From: Sweltsa coloradensis
Lineage: Eukaryota; Arthropoda; Insecta; Plecoptera; Chloroperlidae
Assembly: GCA_024449915.1 (NCBI GenBank)
Contig: JAMZAV010001866.1
Coordinates: 1-64,000, forward strand
Direction: 5' to 3'
Length of the DNA stretch: 64,000 nt
Shown in pieces: positions 22,978 to 35,626 of the stretch. The notes beneath the pieces are model-generated. The model was not told the DNA's origin. It did no database searches and was given only the letters and a program-made list of their open reading frames with translations. A program made the position numbers and the translations under genes. The stretch's first letter is position 1; every line of letters starts with the position of its first letter.

Positions 22978-23231
22978 TACGGTGACTTTAGAGCCGTCCT
23001 AGCAACGAGGCATTTAATAAATTCAAAGTGTTCTGAATCGGCCTAGTTGAGTATGGCGTTGATCCGCGGGTGCTCGCACTGTCCATACCACTAATCCTAT
23101 TATAAAATATCGATCTTTCGTTGGCTATCGTTCACTCGTCGATTGCGTCGGGTCCTATACAGGTTGCCTTGGTTTTAAGTCCTCCACTGAAAAAATCAGT
23201 TATATGACTGAGTGGGTAGACTCTAAATGCG
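22978..23231 (+). mobile_element. SINE-B family, 5'-truncated copy
   Basis: It is collinear on the plus strand with the reverse complements of 40460-40740 and 56876-57080: CGGTGACTTTAGAGCCGTCC, GTTCACTCGTCGATTG, then CCACTGAAAAAATCAGTTA and the tail GACTGAGTGGGTAGACTCTA. The tRNA-like head is missing. Confidence 0.65.
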
Positions 23232-25099
23232 ATTTATTTTTTATTTTTTTTATTAATTTTAAAAGTATTTTTAGAATGGTGACGAGGATCGCCAAAGTGT
23301 TTACCGATAGAAAACGATCCTTGTGTGTTGTTTTGTCACCCTTTGCCGCTGCGGAGAATGTTTGAAAAAACTTCTGGTGTTATTTAAGAAAAAAATATAA
23401 TTACATGTAGGCGGTGCATCTGCTGCAATGAGAGAATACAGATAATACATGCAACTAGAGCCTATGTCAGGATTGAATCAATGTGGGTTTTGTTTAACTG
23501 TTTCAGTATATATCCGCCTCTCGTCATTGGCTGGGCTAAGATTGAGGAAGAGCTAACGAGATATTTACTCTAGTTTTAACCTTCCAAGTTATATGCGAGA
23601 AATATGGGGCAACTGAACTGGCTTGATTGTACTTCGTGTAGCAAACTTTATGGCCCCGATTTACGTACCTTTGTTAAATCTTAAATCTTAACTGTTAACT
23701 GTTAACTCTTAACCCGAATCCGTAACCCTTGAAGGGGCTTTTATCCCGAAAAATTTTTTTTTTCCACACAGTCCAGAGCATAATCACTGCACTAAAATGA
23801 CATTTAAAAAATGAAAAACTCGTAGGGCCTACCTATGACTTAACATGAATTTTTAAAGCATTTTTAAAAGCTCAACTTTTAACCCCTTGATAGCCAAAAC
23901 ACCAGTCAGCAAGAGCTATCAATGCTTGTGTGTTTGTTCTGTATCCTTGGAAATTAACCCCTCTACGTATTGTACAGGAAATAAAACAAGTGTTACACAC
24001 ACACACACATCACTTGTAATTTGTACTACACTTGTAGCCTACTCGTGGTTAAAAGTTAGTTATAGGAATCCGACCCAGCAGTGAATGTAACTATGGATAT
24101 ACTAATCGTTATCACAGAAAAGAGTATGTCTAACTGAACGATTGATACATAGCGACATTCACTCAATCCTTATAGAATCGCACTGCTGGTCGGGTAGTAG
24201 GCCCAATAGTAGAAGACTAAGAAGAAGAAATACAAATGATTCGTTGGAATATGCCGACAAAGAAAGGCTTGCCAGTGAATACAAGTTAATTTTGTATTAT
24301 TATCGTATTTATTTGTCTCCTTTACTTCGCCCTTTGTCTTCACCTGACCTTGTTGACCTTTTTTTTTTTTTTATGACCTTTTTCATAGCCGTCTGTAATT
24401 CTTAGACCCTAATCGTCAATCCTTAATTCTTATGGTCATGGGCCCTTTATGCAAGTCAATGTCGAATTCAGTACGTTCAAATTTGTAATCTTTCCTTCAT
24501 AGTTACCATACTAGTTCGCACCGTATTACAGAAAACTAGAATAATGATTTAATCTTCTAATGTTGCTACAACCTCATTCTCTCCAGCATTGTGTGATTAT
24601 AATTATATGACGCATAAAAGATGAATGAACAAAATCGACTTCGTAACAAGTCAAGGTAGTTTTTGTTAAATTGTGGGAAAATTACCCCACACGGATTTTC
24701 ACAAAGTGGCTGTAATTGTAAAACATATGTTTGACATAAAACATCGAAATAAGAACACATTTTCTAAGTGAGATTATAACAATCTTTGTTTTGTGTGGTT
24801 ATTAAAACTTATAAGTTAGTGTACATTTTTAATTCTAAATCGTTCTTTTGACAATATTGTGTTGCTCATGTGATTACACTTTTAAAATGATTCCTATTAA
24901 AACAAATTGTTTACTATAATTTTTCTGAATACAATAATATAGTACTTCTCTTTCAAATTGTACGTTGTTTTACAATTATTAGTAAATTCTGTCTGTATTT
25001 GACAGCTGGCCGATAGACATTGGATGACCACAGGCAGGGGTTCAGCGCGTACTAATCAGTACTAAGTAGATGTTTAAATGAAAAAACTACAAATGTTTA
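23232..25099. other. no gene seen
   Basis: AT-rich sequence with a short (CA)n at about 23996-24009, a TTAACTGTTAACTG cluster near 23690-23712 and a T run at 24359-24372. The frame at 24142-24405 has no recognisable product. Confidence 0.45.
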
Positions 25100-25180
25100 C
25101 CAATGTATGGTGTCGGCGCCTACAGGGTTTGCTTGGCCGGCTTTTGTGTGACTCAGTGGGTAGACTCTTAATGAGATTTT
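25100..25180 (+). mobile_element. SINE-B family, 3' end fragment
   Basis: GGTGTCGGCGCCTACAGGGT is followed by the diagnostic tail GACTCAGTGGGTAGACTCTT. About 80 bases of the 3' end are kept. Confidence 0.6.
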
Positions 25181-25939
25181 ATTTTATTTAAATAATGGTG
25201 ATAAACAATGCAAAATGATGGTGGAATGTTTTAATACGGCTGGAACAATTAGGGATTTTGTTTGATAAATGAGAAGCTTTATGTTTTCATTGTCATTAAA
25301 GCTCGAAACATTCTTAAAATACCTACTTCGAAGAGTATAATTGTTAACAGTTAATAAAACTTAACAAAGTATGTTCACGTGTTTGACTAAGTTTCCGAAT
25401 GCTTTGACATTCAAGATTGTCATATATACGCGTTTTATGATATTTGAATCCACAGTTTTTCTACAACATGTTGTCTTTCTGTTTCAGGTAATTGGTGTAC
25501 CCTCTTGTACCTGCATGTCTTGGAAGGGCTGATACGGAGCCCACTCCTACAGTAAGTGTCATGATGGAATTTACTAGTTTGGCTGTATAGGACTCATGTT
25601 CACAGTTAGCAAATAGCTATTCGCTCGGCCGGTAAGAATCCGACGCATATGAAACTTTACATAGTTGTCAATGAAGCATACATAGACACTAGACAGTCCT
25701 ACAGTCGGACATTATCATTAATTTATGTTAATCAGCCAGGATCACTCTACGAATATTTCTAATTCTTTACTTTTTAACAAAATCCATAATCATAAAAAAT
25801 CATTTTTTTATTATCAATATGTAAATGTAAATTGTTTGAAAAGTGTACTACGTAGGCTTAGTAACCTATATTTCCACTTCTGTGACAACAATCAACTATA
25901 TTGTATTGTATTGACACGCGTTTATTGTTGGCATTGCCC
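25181..25939. other. no feature recognised
   Basis: No repeats shared with the window and no convincing coding exon. Confidence 0.4.
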
Positions 25940-26145
25940 TTCTTGTGGAACATAATGTTTTGGTGACCCTAGGGCGAAAGGGGGGGGGGGGCTAGCGCCC
26001 AGAAAGTTTGACAATAATGGTGTACCCGCCATTCTTTACGGTAGGCCTTGTCAACCCCGGCGCCACCACCAACAAGATTCGACAATTTGTTGATTAATCC
26101 GATTCGCTCCCTATTTTGCGGGTTCCCGCACCCGTCTTTGTGTTT
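25940..26145 (+). repeat. dispersed repeat family S, copy 1
   Basis: It shares GCGCCACCACCAA, CGCTCCCT and GGGTTCCCGCACCCGT with the copy at 47463-47850 (GGCACCACCACCAA, CGCTCCCT, GGTTTCCTGTACCCGTG). A G-run is at 25980-25990. It may be a degraded SINE or MITE. Confidence 0.45.
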
Positions 26146-26918
26146 TCAATTTAGTTTTTAATGTTATTTTTCCTTGCAAATATATTGTTAATACATGGGA
26201 TGGCAAGTACCTATCTTATTTTTTATTTTTATTTATTTTTTAATTTGTAGTATGAAAAGTATCAGAACTTGATTTTCACTCATTTTACGCCATTTTTTTC
26301 TCATCCTTTTTCATCCACATTTGAAACCCTATCATCCAAACACCTTCTTAACCTTTTCGCTGAGGATACGGTTTCGAACTATTGTTTCCACAAAATGTCA
26401 TGAGAATGCATGGTAACTTGTGAAAATCACAATTATCTGTTTGTACTTAACAATATGAAAATTATTGCTTAAATCAATTTACTTGCGAGATTTGTTTTCG
26501 TGCAATAAGACACTAAAAGACAATTGCCTTTAACCCGACTACACATTAAAATACACTAATCCCTTCTACATCTACCTCTACGTGTATATATATCTCTCTC
26601 TGGTTCATTTAGCCCTAGTTGAAAGTCTTGTCTAATACCGCGATCTGTTCCAATTACGCAGCCTGATTGCTGTTTGCGCTATGATTCCAACACAGACGTA
26701 AACGTAATCTAGTTTTACTTGTCAGTTACAATTCTGTCTCCCCCCCTCCCCGCTACGTCTGGCCAACAACAACGAGCTATGTGGGTTTCATGTTCCTGTA
26801 TGATAATAAATAGAGAAGATAATCATATTTTAACCGCCAATATTAAATAAAATATCCACACCGCATGAAATTATTACTTTTTAAAGATAATTTAAAAAAA
26901 TACTACACCGTATTTTAG
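26146..26918. other. no feature recognised
   Basis: AT-rich sequence with short T-rich and pyrimidine tracts; no supported gene. Confidence 0.4.
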
Positions 26919-27150
26919 GGAGGGTAGCTCTTACATGAGCAACACTTTTCTGTACGTCCTTCAGTAACGATGGTACAATAAGTTTTTTCATCCTGGGAGT
27001 TAAAAAAAATCATGACCTGGCGTGCGAATGGGCAACGAATCCAGCCTGGCACCTCCACCAAAATAGTCATCGCACCGTGAATTATTTTATTTTTGTAATT
27101 CCTCTTCGACGATCTGTTGGTTAAGTAGCTTCGCTCCCTCGTTTGGGTTC
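26919..27150 (+). repeat. dispersed repeat family S, copy 2
   Basis: It begins AGGGAGGGTAGCTC and includes ACATGAGCAACACTT. It ends with AATTATTTTATTTTTGTA, CGATCTGTTG and GTAGCTTCGCTCCCT, all in the same order as the copy at 47463. The start and end (AGGGAGSGWAGCT and AGCTTCGCTCCCT) are imperfect inverses, which may be true terminal repeats. Confidence 0.6.
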
Positions 27151-27954
27151 TCACCTCATCGAGCTTTGAAAATGATTACTGTAGGAGAGAAACTGTATTC
27201 GACAAATTCGTAATGTCGAAATGAAAACTTATTTCATTTTCATTTCCAATATGGAAGTTTGTTAAAAATAATCCCTAAATGGAATAAATTCAAATAAGCA
27301 CTTTCAATGCAGCTTATGAAACCGAACTTTACACAATAGAAAAGTTTTTTTTCATTTGGAAAATACTTTTTAACTGAATTACCTGTATTTTTTTTTTCTG
27401 GGTGTATAAAATAGGGAATTATAACTGGTACTTGAATAAGCAACGTACAAAACACGATTTTGTGAATATTTTCGCTGTTGTTGCCTTTTTGTCGCCCATT
27501 TTGGAGATATACTATAAAACACGTTTTGGCCATCATATTCAAATATGGCGGCCGAAGCTCTAGTCCGATTGTAGGGGAGTTTTAGCACGTTGACAAAGCA
27601 GATATTAGGAAAGTCTGCAAAAATTCATCTTCGCAATATTTTCCTCTAAACGCCCAACATAAGGTCTTATTTGACAGGATTACTCTTCAAATTTATTCAA
27701 TGTGTATTTTTATCCACCATCCTCAGTAGATAAATGCCGTGTTTTCAGTGGACTTGATAAAAAAGAATTTTGTAAAAGTACAGTAATGGAAGAAGTCTGC
27801 AGATAGAAATGTTTGTGTTTATTTTTTATTGGCATGGCTGTCTCTGGTCGAAGGTGGAGGGGAGACTCATGTTAGACAATATATTATCTGGTCTGGCGTG
27901 GGACGTTGCTTCCTGTACGCAGTTGAAGCTAAGAAGAAATAACATAACTAATGG
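27151..27954. other. no gene seen
   Basis: AT-rich DNA. Minus frames at 27240-27588 have no recognisable product. Confidence 0.4.
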
Positions 27955-28465
27955 AAAATATTTTTTTCCAAAATAACTATAAAACAGCGGTTTTGGATTA
28001 AACACATCATAAATAGTCTTGTGAGAAGGCCAAAAACATTTTTTCATTTTTGTGGATCGTTTTATCAAAAAGAATACGAGTTGTACGGCTGAAAGTTTTG
28101 CCATTGTTTACACTTACCCGTGACTAGGTCATGTGATATTTTGAAATGTGTATCTGAAATATCTTGCGTTGTACGACTTATTTTGTGTTTTCCGGTACAA
28201 AAACTCACCGGAAAACGGAAAAATTCTATGTAAGCAAAATATTAAAAATACTAATGTCATGAAAGATCACATGTCCTAGTCACGGGTAAGTGTATTTATG
28301 GTAAAAATTTCAGCCACCCGACTCGTATACTTTATGCTTTTAAAAGCCGCTTTATTGTGAGTATACTACATTGACGAAAAAAATCCCAAAAGACTATATT
28401 TTATGATGTTTTAATCCAAAACTACTGTTTCATAGATATATTTGGGAAAAAATCGTTTTAGACAA
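27955..28465. mobile_element. old palindromic MITE
   Basis: Inverted arms of about 180-200 bases. TTTTGGATTAAACACATCAT near 27990 pairs with ATGATGTTTTAATCCAAAAC near 28402, and TACACTTACCCGTGACTAGG near 28107 pairs with CCTAGTCACGGGTAAGTGTA. The centre is the hairpin GTTTTCCGGT...ACCGGAAAAC at about 28190-28215. Arm divergence suggests an old element. The minus frame at 27826-28104 lies mostly in one arm. Confidence 0.75.
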
Positions 28466-28644
28466 AATCTTGTTCGTCCCTGTTTTCGTTTGTCCCTGAA
28501 TTCAAGTTGGTTGATGAACAATTACAAAACAATTTTACAGTCTCAAATTGTGTAAACGTAGTAGTGTTATTTATTCATTAGCACAATTTGCTATTTTCAT
28601 AGTCAATACATGGTACATCATGGTATTACATCATGGTTTACGTC

Positions 28645-29485
28645 TGGACGAATAAGTTCGAAATCTTAATCAAATCAACATGGGAACGATACTATTGAGC
28701 CGAAAATGTGCGACCGTACTTTTCGAACCATGCCTATTGTACGATCGATCAAGATGGGGCTGAGAAGGGGAGAGGGAGGGGGGGGGGGGTTGAGATGCTC
28801 ATTTCAGTATTACCCACATTCAAAATATTGAGTGGCAACAGGACCAATATAACAACATTTTTGTACCAACCCAAAATCAACCAACCACTTAAATAGGAAA
28901 TTTTAGGCTGAAATTATGATATTTTTTAATTTCCAAAAGTAATAATTTTGGACCAGGAGATAAATCAACATGAAAATATGAAATGAATTTGTAAAGAGGC
29001 AAAATGGACAAACTACTTTGATAGGGAATTTTAGGCTGAAATTATGATATTTTTTTAAAAGCTCGTTTGTGATGAAAGCAATATGTTATATTCTTATACA
29101 AACAGCTTAAGCTGCATTAAACGAATAACTCTCAAATTATCTCTACAGGAAGGGAAAAGTGTGGGTTGGTCCAAGTTGCTTCTTAGCCCTGATACCAATC
29201 CTCACATGTTTTTTTGCTTCGTATGGCCACACAAAATTTTAAAATATCGATCAAAAATTGCAATTTTTTGTGGACTTTAAAGACCCGTATGAAAATATAT
29301 AAAAAGGGCTGTGTACGAGACGTAAGTATTTAGTTATCTGTCGGAGAGTGATAACAAAACAAGAAAATGTTCGTTTTCCTTCATGTAATCCGAAAAGTAC
29401 GAAAGTAGGCCTACTGCATTCTAGACGCTGAGCATCGGAACAACATCGTAAAATTATTATTTCTATGTCAACACCAATACAATAA
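28645..29485 (+). repeat. dispersed repeat family J, copy 1
   Basis: It is collinear with about 54855-55205 plus 55841-55875. Shared blocks are CATGGGAAC with GAGCCGAAA, then GTGGACTTT, GTACGAGA, TAATCCGAAAAGT and CTAGACGCTGAGCATC. A unit (TTTTAGGCTGAAATTATGAT) is duplicated at 28901 and 29029. A G-run lies near 28779-28790. HLE copy K begins within a few bases of its end. Confidence 0.6.
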
Positions 29486-29495
29486 ATGTTTACAA

Positions 29496-30226
29496 CTAGG
29501 AAACGCTCAGTTGGACGCGTTGATAAGCGAGCACGTGCTATAGCTAGACCCACATTGCACATTTTTTTTTAATTTTAAAATTTGCGACGTTCGCTGTCCA
29601 CAGGGCAATGTTTTCCAATATGATTTATTATTGCCAAGGTATTTGGGTAAACCGTGTGTAAATCTTTACTTTAAAATCCACCGCCATCTAAATTCTAGAG
29701 GACCTTGACTCCTTGGGAAAACTATTTAAACTCTTTGTTGAAAATATAATAGACTGCTTCCTCGAAAGTATTTTGATTACTTCTAGGTGGCAGTGCATTA
29801 GAAACTTGGCGCGTCTTTTCGTTGCCATGGCAACGTTACTTTTGTTATAATGTAATTTCCATCTACACTACTTATCGGATCAAAATAAAATTAACATATT
29901 CGTGACCGGACGGACATTCTAAATGATTTGGCCATCTCAGATTTTGTCGCCGGTTAGTTTGAAAAAAAAACTTTCGGTTAATTTTAATGTAACTTTTTAA
30001 CTTTTTGAACGATTTTGCCACAAAAACTAATGGCATTCAATCGAGAACGAAGCTTGCGGATGGTCAGATTTCAACTCGATCCGAGCCTCCGTTCGAACGT
30101 TATCGCGAGACATACAAACAAACAAAACAAAACAAAACAAAACAAAAAACAAACAAAAAAAAAACAAACCAGTGACTAATTTTTCCGGCAGAGTCAAATG
30201 GAAAACGCTCGCTTCGCTCGCTTAAA
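29496..30226 (-). mobile_element. Helitron/Helentron-like element HLE-4, copy K
   Basis: On the minus strand the 5' end is TTTAAGCGAGCGAAGCGAGC. The 3' end has the matching inverse GCTCGCTTAT, then CAACGCGTCC...GCGTT and CTAG followed by T. About 100 bases in is an (AAAAC)n tract (30115-30169 on plus) next to a TGTTTGTATGTCTCGCG block with CGAACGGAGG. This block is the counterpart of the conserved GTCTGTTTGTCCG block in HLE-1. The termini differ from HLE-1, yet left and right match each other. It is non-coding. Confidence 0.75.
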
Positions 30227-31634
30227 TACCTCCATCTGTCTCTCTCGATAAGCTCAACTTATTTGTACTCGTGTTTCCTCAACGCCGCTGGTTTCATGCG
30301 ATTAGGCCGATAATGGCGTCTTTTTTCAATAAAACGTGTATCGACATCGTGAACGTCATCCTCGCAGCATCCTATTACGCTCCAGCCTCTCCCGAGCTGA
30401 AGCGAGAGGTGATCTCGCTCTTAATTGGATCTGTATCCAATCTTTCGTTCCTCATATTGAAAACCATTCACATTCAATTACATTCACGAACATTCGATAT
30501 CAATTTCAATTTAGATAAGGCCGGGGATCTATACTTAGTGTTGTAGGAAGTTCTATCGGGCTATACAGCGAGTTTTGGGAGAGGATTTCTTCGATAATGA
30601 TTCGCGTTTAACCAGCCCCTCAGGGTACAAGGAATTCATTATTTAGTTGAGTCATCTTCACGGAAATGATGGGTTTCTTGTAAACCCCGAGTTCGACGGA
30701 ACATTCTGAAACTGGTAAAACATAGTTCTTGAAGTAGTCGACCTTGAGAAAATGTGAACAAAAGCAAGAGCTAAATAATGTGTTTTTGATTATAACTATT
30801 TTTTTTTAAATTCCTCTCTAAGAATTTCACATCAAAAACACAAATATATATTTTTATATTGCATTTGCTTATTATTGTTCTTGGACAACGTATGAATAAC
30901 ACTATGGTTCAGTGCTGAGAGTCGTTGAAACTTGAAAGAACAAACAATTACAAACAATACAAACATGACAATACTGACGTAGATATAACCTTGGGGTAAA
31001 ATTTCAGTCTTGATTGCCGATGGCAGGAATTGAAGAAACTGTCACGAATTTGAGATCCGACTTCTTGGTAATTTTATGTGTTTTCATGCCACCAAATTCC
31101 CGCCCATCTATGTGTTGTAAAAGTGAAGTAGGCATAACTTTATTTTTTTCTGTCAAAAGTCATGAAATACTTATTGAAATGGAATGTAGGTTGGCTGATT
31201 TGTTGACGCTTCAAACATGTCAGAGGTAAATTGCCCACGCGCGTTTTAACTCCTTGCAAGCCGCCTTTCTGGCGAATGATGTACGTTCATCCCCTTCCTC
31301 CTCTACTAGAAAAATAATATTAGCGGTGAGGACAGACAAGGGGGGAGGGGGTGTAGGACCTTTTAGGTTAATTCCTGTTCGCACGGATGACCGACACAAA
31401 GTTTTTAAATTTTGTACTGTTGAAACGGAAGCGGACATAAAGAGGATACGCCGTCACGCTATTAAAAAAAGAAAGTAAAAATAAATATATTTTTACGATT
31501 TTTGTTCAAAATTAACAATTTAAAATATTGTTGAGTAGAGCTGTCTTATATATTATGTATATGCTTTCTTGGCAAATACCGGTACTTAAAGTTGCTTGTA
31601 CGTTAGATGCCTCATAGCTGTTAATTAATTAAGA
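30227..31634. other. no confirmed gene; two moderate frames
   Basis: Plus frame 30271-30546 lies in somewhat GC-richer DNA. Plus frame 31254-31478 ends in a Lys/Arg-rich stretch. Neither gives a recognisable product or clear splice context. An exon here cannot be excluded. Confidence 0.3.
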
Positions 31635-32029
31635 GGCCACTTCCCGGCCTAGAATTGGGCACAAAACATTGCTCACGGAAAAAGGTCTGATTGCCAAACT
31701 AATAGAGCCAGAAGACTCAAGTTAACACTGGATTGTAAAGCAAAGCTACATCTATTCTAGTGTGCTATTCAATTTTCAGTACTTTTGAATGCGTTTTTAT
31801 GCGGATTTTTGCAAAATGGCAGTATTGGCGATACTTTGCGTTTGTTTGGTGTATTTTTTTAAAACAAATTATTATAAATTAACTTCTAAATGGCATTTTA
31901 GCATAGATCTAAGCTTATAATAAAGAACAAAGTGTCAAGTATGACGCACTATCTTTAATCTTTCATTAGTCAGATATTTGTTTGTGAGGGTATGTTATAA
32001 GATAGGGCTAACGAACAGCGGGAAGTACC
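31635..32029 (-). mobile_element. TIR element family I, uninterrupted copy
   Basis: This 395-base element has GGCCACTTCCCGG at one end and GGGAAGTACC at the other. It is the reverse-oriented relative of 6765-7743. It keeps a single TTAA (AGATTAAAGATAGTGCG on the minus strand) where the other copy holds a 638-base insertion. Confidence 0.75.
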
Positions 32030-33160
32030 TTCTTAAATAGTAGCCTATAACCCTTTTTGCCTAATACTCTGACTTTCGTTGCTGTGTCTCGATTGATCTT
32101 CGCTTAATAACAGAGACGTTAATCCACAATATAAATCACTTAATCTACTCTAGCAGCTATTCTTGCACCTTAGCTGAAGATTAAACGTCTTAATCCGTAG
32201 ATTAAAGTTTCATAAAACCTAGCTTAAAACTTTTTTAATACCTTTCTAGCTCGACTTTGCTAGCAATACTCCTCTCCGACATTTTAATTTTCAATTACGA
32301 TATAGGAAAACGTAATTTTCTCTTGCTTTTTTCTTCTTCTTTTTATCTTTTTTTACCTTGGATGGAAACTAGTAATTAAAGGGGCGGAAAGTGTGTAATG
32401 AATGAAACGAGGAAAATGAGAAGCTGTTCATACATCGGTGGATGATCACCTTCGTTAATTGTAAGGTGCACATCCCTGAAAGATTCAGCCGAGGACTTAG
32501 GTCCTTTTCTGTTGAATTTTGCTATACGCAGAACAGATGTGGGATTGACCTTCGTCTGTGGAAAATATCACCGCCCTCCAAAGAGTTAGAAATGCTTGCC
32601 AAAAAGATTCACTTCCTTTTGTAATATATTTTTAATAACTCCCACAACGTCAATGGTTTCATTTACGTTTGCATCGACAAATATAACATTTTTTAAGATA
32701 AAGATACATTTTGGCATTTATTAATGTCCTTTTAAAGAAGACAACCATAATTAAAAAGTGCCCAGAATATAATATTCTCATGAACACTAATTTTTGTTGG
32801 AAAACTTAGTTGATAATACCATTTTCGGTGTCTTAATTCTTCAAAGTTCAAACAAATAATATCTCGGAAATTATGAACAAAAAGATCAATCAAACAGAAG
32901 CCTATGTCAAGATTCATTAATTATTCACCTGACATTCATTAATTATAAACATCACTCCCATTTATAAAGAGATGAATCATAGGAAGATAGCGAAATTAAC
33001 AAACCCTTCAAGTAGTTAAACACACTTACAGTAATTAAGCAAGTTTAATTGTGTACGTTTACTAATTAGTCTGATTATTCTGTATAAGATAATGTGTAAA
33101 GTTTGAATTCACCGATGTAATAAGCAAACTTGTTATATCATTTGGCTATGAAACAACTTT
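32030..33160. other. no gene seen
   Basis: AT-rich. Frames at 32442-32624 and 32732-32917 have no recognisable product. Confidence 0.4.
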
Positions 33161-33162
33161 GA

Positions 33163-33260
33163 GGGGCGGACTGGCGACCTTATGGCCCTTACGGGATCAC
33201 GCGGGGGCCCTAAACCCATTTAGGGGTTGTGATTCCGTCCAAGGGAGGGAGGTTTGGGGG
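33163..33260 (+). mobile_element. possible hAT-like terminus fragment
   Basis: GAGGGGCGGACTGG followed by GC-rich text (GGGGGCCCTAAACCC) resembles hAT termini of the CAGGGGCGGA type. No partner end or target duplication was found. Confidence 0.3.
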
Positions 33261-33450
33261 AATATCTCCCATTTGTAATGTATGTATTTGTTCACGGTGT
33301 ATTGCATTTGAACTTAGTATTCAGATTGGTTACTTAACAATAATCTAAATTTTAAATTTTCCTTTGGCTATAGTCATTTTTAAACTATTACATACATACA
33401 TAAATAGTTATTGGCTATTAGGTATAAGGGTATAAGAAAATGTATTTATA

Positions 33451-34210
33451 CTGGGAAAACGCTAAAGTCCCGCGCGTTGAGATGAGCTTTTTTTAGTTTT
33501 TAGTTTGCGTGGCATATCTTTACTTTTGGCAAGTGCTTTGTTTGTTGTCAAGTTTCTATGTTTCTTGTCAATTGGTATATTTACCTTAAAAAACTTATAT
33601 AAAAGCTTTATTTATATGGATTCTGGCTAACTTTTTCAACTTTTTCTTTCAAAAGGTACTACATCACCATAACCTTAATGTCCATGTATAATATGAACGT
33701 TGTAGCCCCACCCGTTTGGTCAGAATTGGCCCAAATGGCACGAAAATATCGCACAAAAAATCAAAAAACTTATATTAAAAGCTTTATTTCTATAGATTCT
33801 GGCTAACTTTTTCAACTTTTTCTTTAAAAAAGCAATACATCACCATTACCTTAATGTCCATGTGAAATATGAACGTTGTAGCCCCACCCGTTTGGTCAGA
33901 ATCGGCCCAAATGTCACGAAAATATCGCACTAAAAATCGAAAAAAATCGTAAAAGTACGATATTCATGAGAAATATTTCTTCGATTGTACCCAAAAACGT
34001 AGCAAGTCTAAGTTCAGAGATTTCGAAGGTCCTGTCAAATTTTCATCAAGATCGCATATGCCGTTTGCCCGGTAGAGAGCGAACAAACAGACAAAAATAC
34101 AAACAAAAAAAAACAAAAAAAAAAAAAAAAAACACCCGAGCTAAATTTTTTGGGGGGTCAGTGAAATTGAAGTCTTCGCTTCACTCGCTTCGCTCGCTAC
34201 GCTCATCCAA
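33451..34210 (-). mobile_element. Helitron/Helentron-like element HLE-2, copy G (complete)
   Basis: A 760-base copy. The 5' end at 34210 is TTGGATGAGCG followed by four GCG(T/A)AGCGA-type units. GTCTGTTTGTTCG and CCGGGCAAACGGC come next, near an A-rich microsatellite at 34104-34132. Two tandem units of 175 bases repeat GCTTTATTT-TAT-GATTCTGGC and CGTTGTAGCCCCACCCG. The 3' end at 33451 is CAACGCGCGGG, GCGTTTTCCCAG then T, so the terminal CTAG is CCAG here. Plus frame 33966-34253 is repeat-internal. Confidence 0.87.
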
Positions 34211-34919
34211 CAAAAATGTCCAAGGACTACGAAAGCTCTGCCATTGGCCGTAATGCCGTGATGCATATGAAAGATTAATTCTTAAAAGTTTAAAGCTAAT
34301 CATGAACTCTAGTATGGATTTCCGATAGTTTATTCTTATACCTTATATTTTAAACTTATATGTAAGTAAAAACAGCCATATAAATAATGTAGTTCTTTAA
34401 TTTGTTGTTAGAAGTACAATAGCATAACATGCACTGGTATTCGATGTGTATACATATAATCAATCTATGAATCAATGTCGAGTCGTTATTATAGTTATAG
34501 CAGTAGAAGCTAGGATTTTACAAAGGAGGGGGGGGGGGGGGGAGGGACAATCCGATAATGGAAATAAAAGTAGCACTTTTAAAGCAGCTTTACGCTAAGT
34601 AGGGCTTTTAGAGTTTAAACTCCGCTTCTTTCACTTCCGCCAGCCAATATTAGCTATTTCAAAGATCGCTTTTATCGGTCGGTTTAATAGAAAGAATTAC
34701 ATAAAATCCTCCCTTGATAGTGGCACGTGAGTTCTTCTTATTCTCAAGTATCCAAACGTAATCAACAACGCGTCCAAAGTTCAAATCCTCATTCGTTTAC
34801 TTACTCTATTAATGCGAATAGTACTGCTATTATAGGTGTAATCGCATAATAAATTGTAAGTTGGTAGTGTAACTTTGATAAATACAGTACATGTAACATA
34901 GAGCAAATATATCGAATTA
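34211..34919. other. no gene seen; poly-G tract
   Basis: A G-run at 34528-34543 is the only notable item, apart from ACAACGCGTCCAAAG near 34768, which may be a decayed HLE 3' end. Confidence 0.4.
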
Positions 34920-35626
34920 TTAGACGAGTGAGCGCAGCGAAACGAAGTCTTTATAACGCTTCTCGATCGGGCCTTGGTCGTGATTAATTCTGTATGTCTG
35001 TCTGTCTGTCCGTTCCCATACGGCCGAACGGCCAAATAGATTGAGCTGAAATTTTAAACAGACATCCATGACCAGGTAACTGAGAACTGCTTACAAAATG
35101 TGCACAATCCATTTCGATTTAAACCTACAAAAAATAATAAATTAAAAAATAGGCTTAAATGTGTAGGAATTCTTTTTACGACAATGGTTTTGCTTTTGAA
35201 AAAATCACTGCCTCCTAGGTGCTACTCGGTTGCAATGGAGGCAGTGGAAAAATATTTGTAATACAGTATGCATTGGCCAATATGCAAACATCAGCTCTTA
35301 AGCATGGAAGATTTTAACTCCCCGTAACTGGAGGCGAGCTCTGGCAGTCGTTTCGGGGACCTTTCCTCCTTACCTTGACCACCACCCCAACGACGACAGC
35401 CAAGACAACACGATGATGATAACAAACGGTGACGACTATGACATGATAACCCCCTACCCGTGGCTGGTTCTGACCAGCATTGGACTTCACTCCCACATCC
35501 CCTAGGCTAGAGTAGCGCATTAGGACCTAACGGTTAGCCTTAGATAGGGGGAGGAAAGGGAATGTTACCGGGTACTCAACACATGGCTCACTCACTCATC
35601 TAACAACGACTTTGGCGTTTCCCTAG
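34920..35626 (+). mobile_element. Helitron/Helentron-like element HLE-3, copy J, carrying a SINE-D insert
   Basis: The 5' end is TTAGACGAGTGAGCGCAGCG. The 3' end has the inverse GCTCACTCACTCATCTAA, the short hairpin AACG...CGTT and CCCTAG followed by T. Close to the 5' end is TGTCTGTCTGTCTGTCCG with CGGCCGAACGG and TTGAGCTGAAATTTT, the equivalent of the conserved HLE block. About 35311-35545 is a SINE-D-like insertion. It is non-coding. Confidence 0.75.
35311..35545 (+). mobile_element. SINE-D family, divergent copy inside HLE-3
   Basis: GGCGAGCTCTGGCAGTCG, ACGACGACAGCC and GTGGCTGGTTCTGACCAGCA align in order with the copy at 48705-49031. The tail is not clear. Confidence 0.5.
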
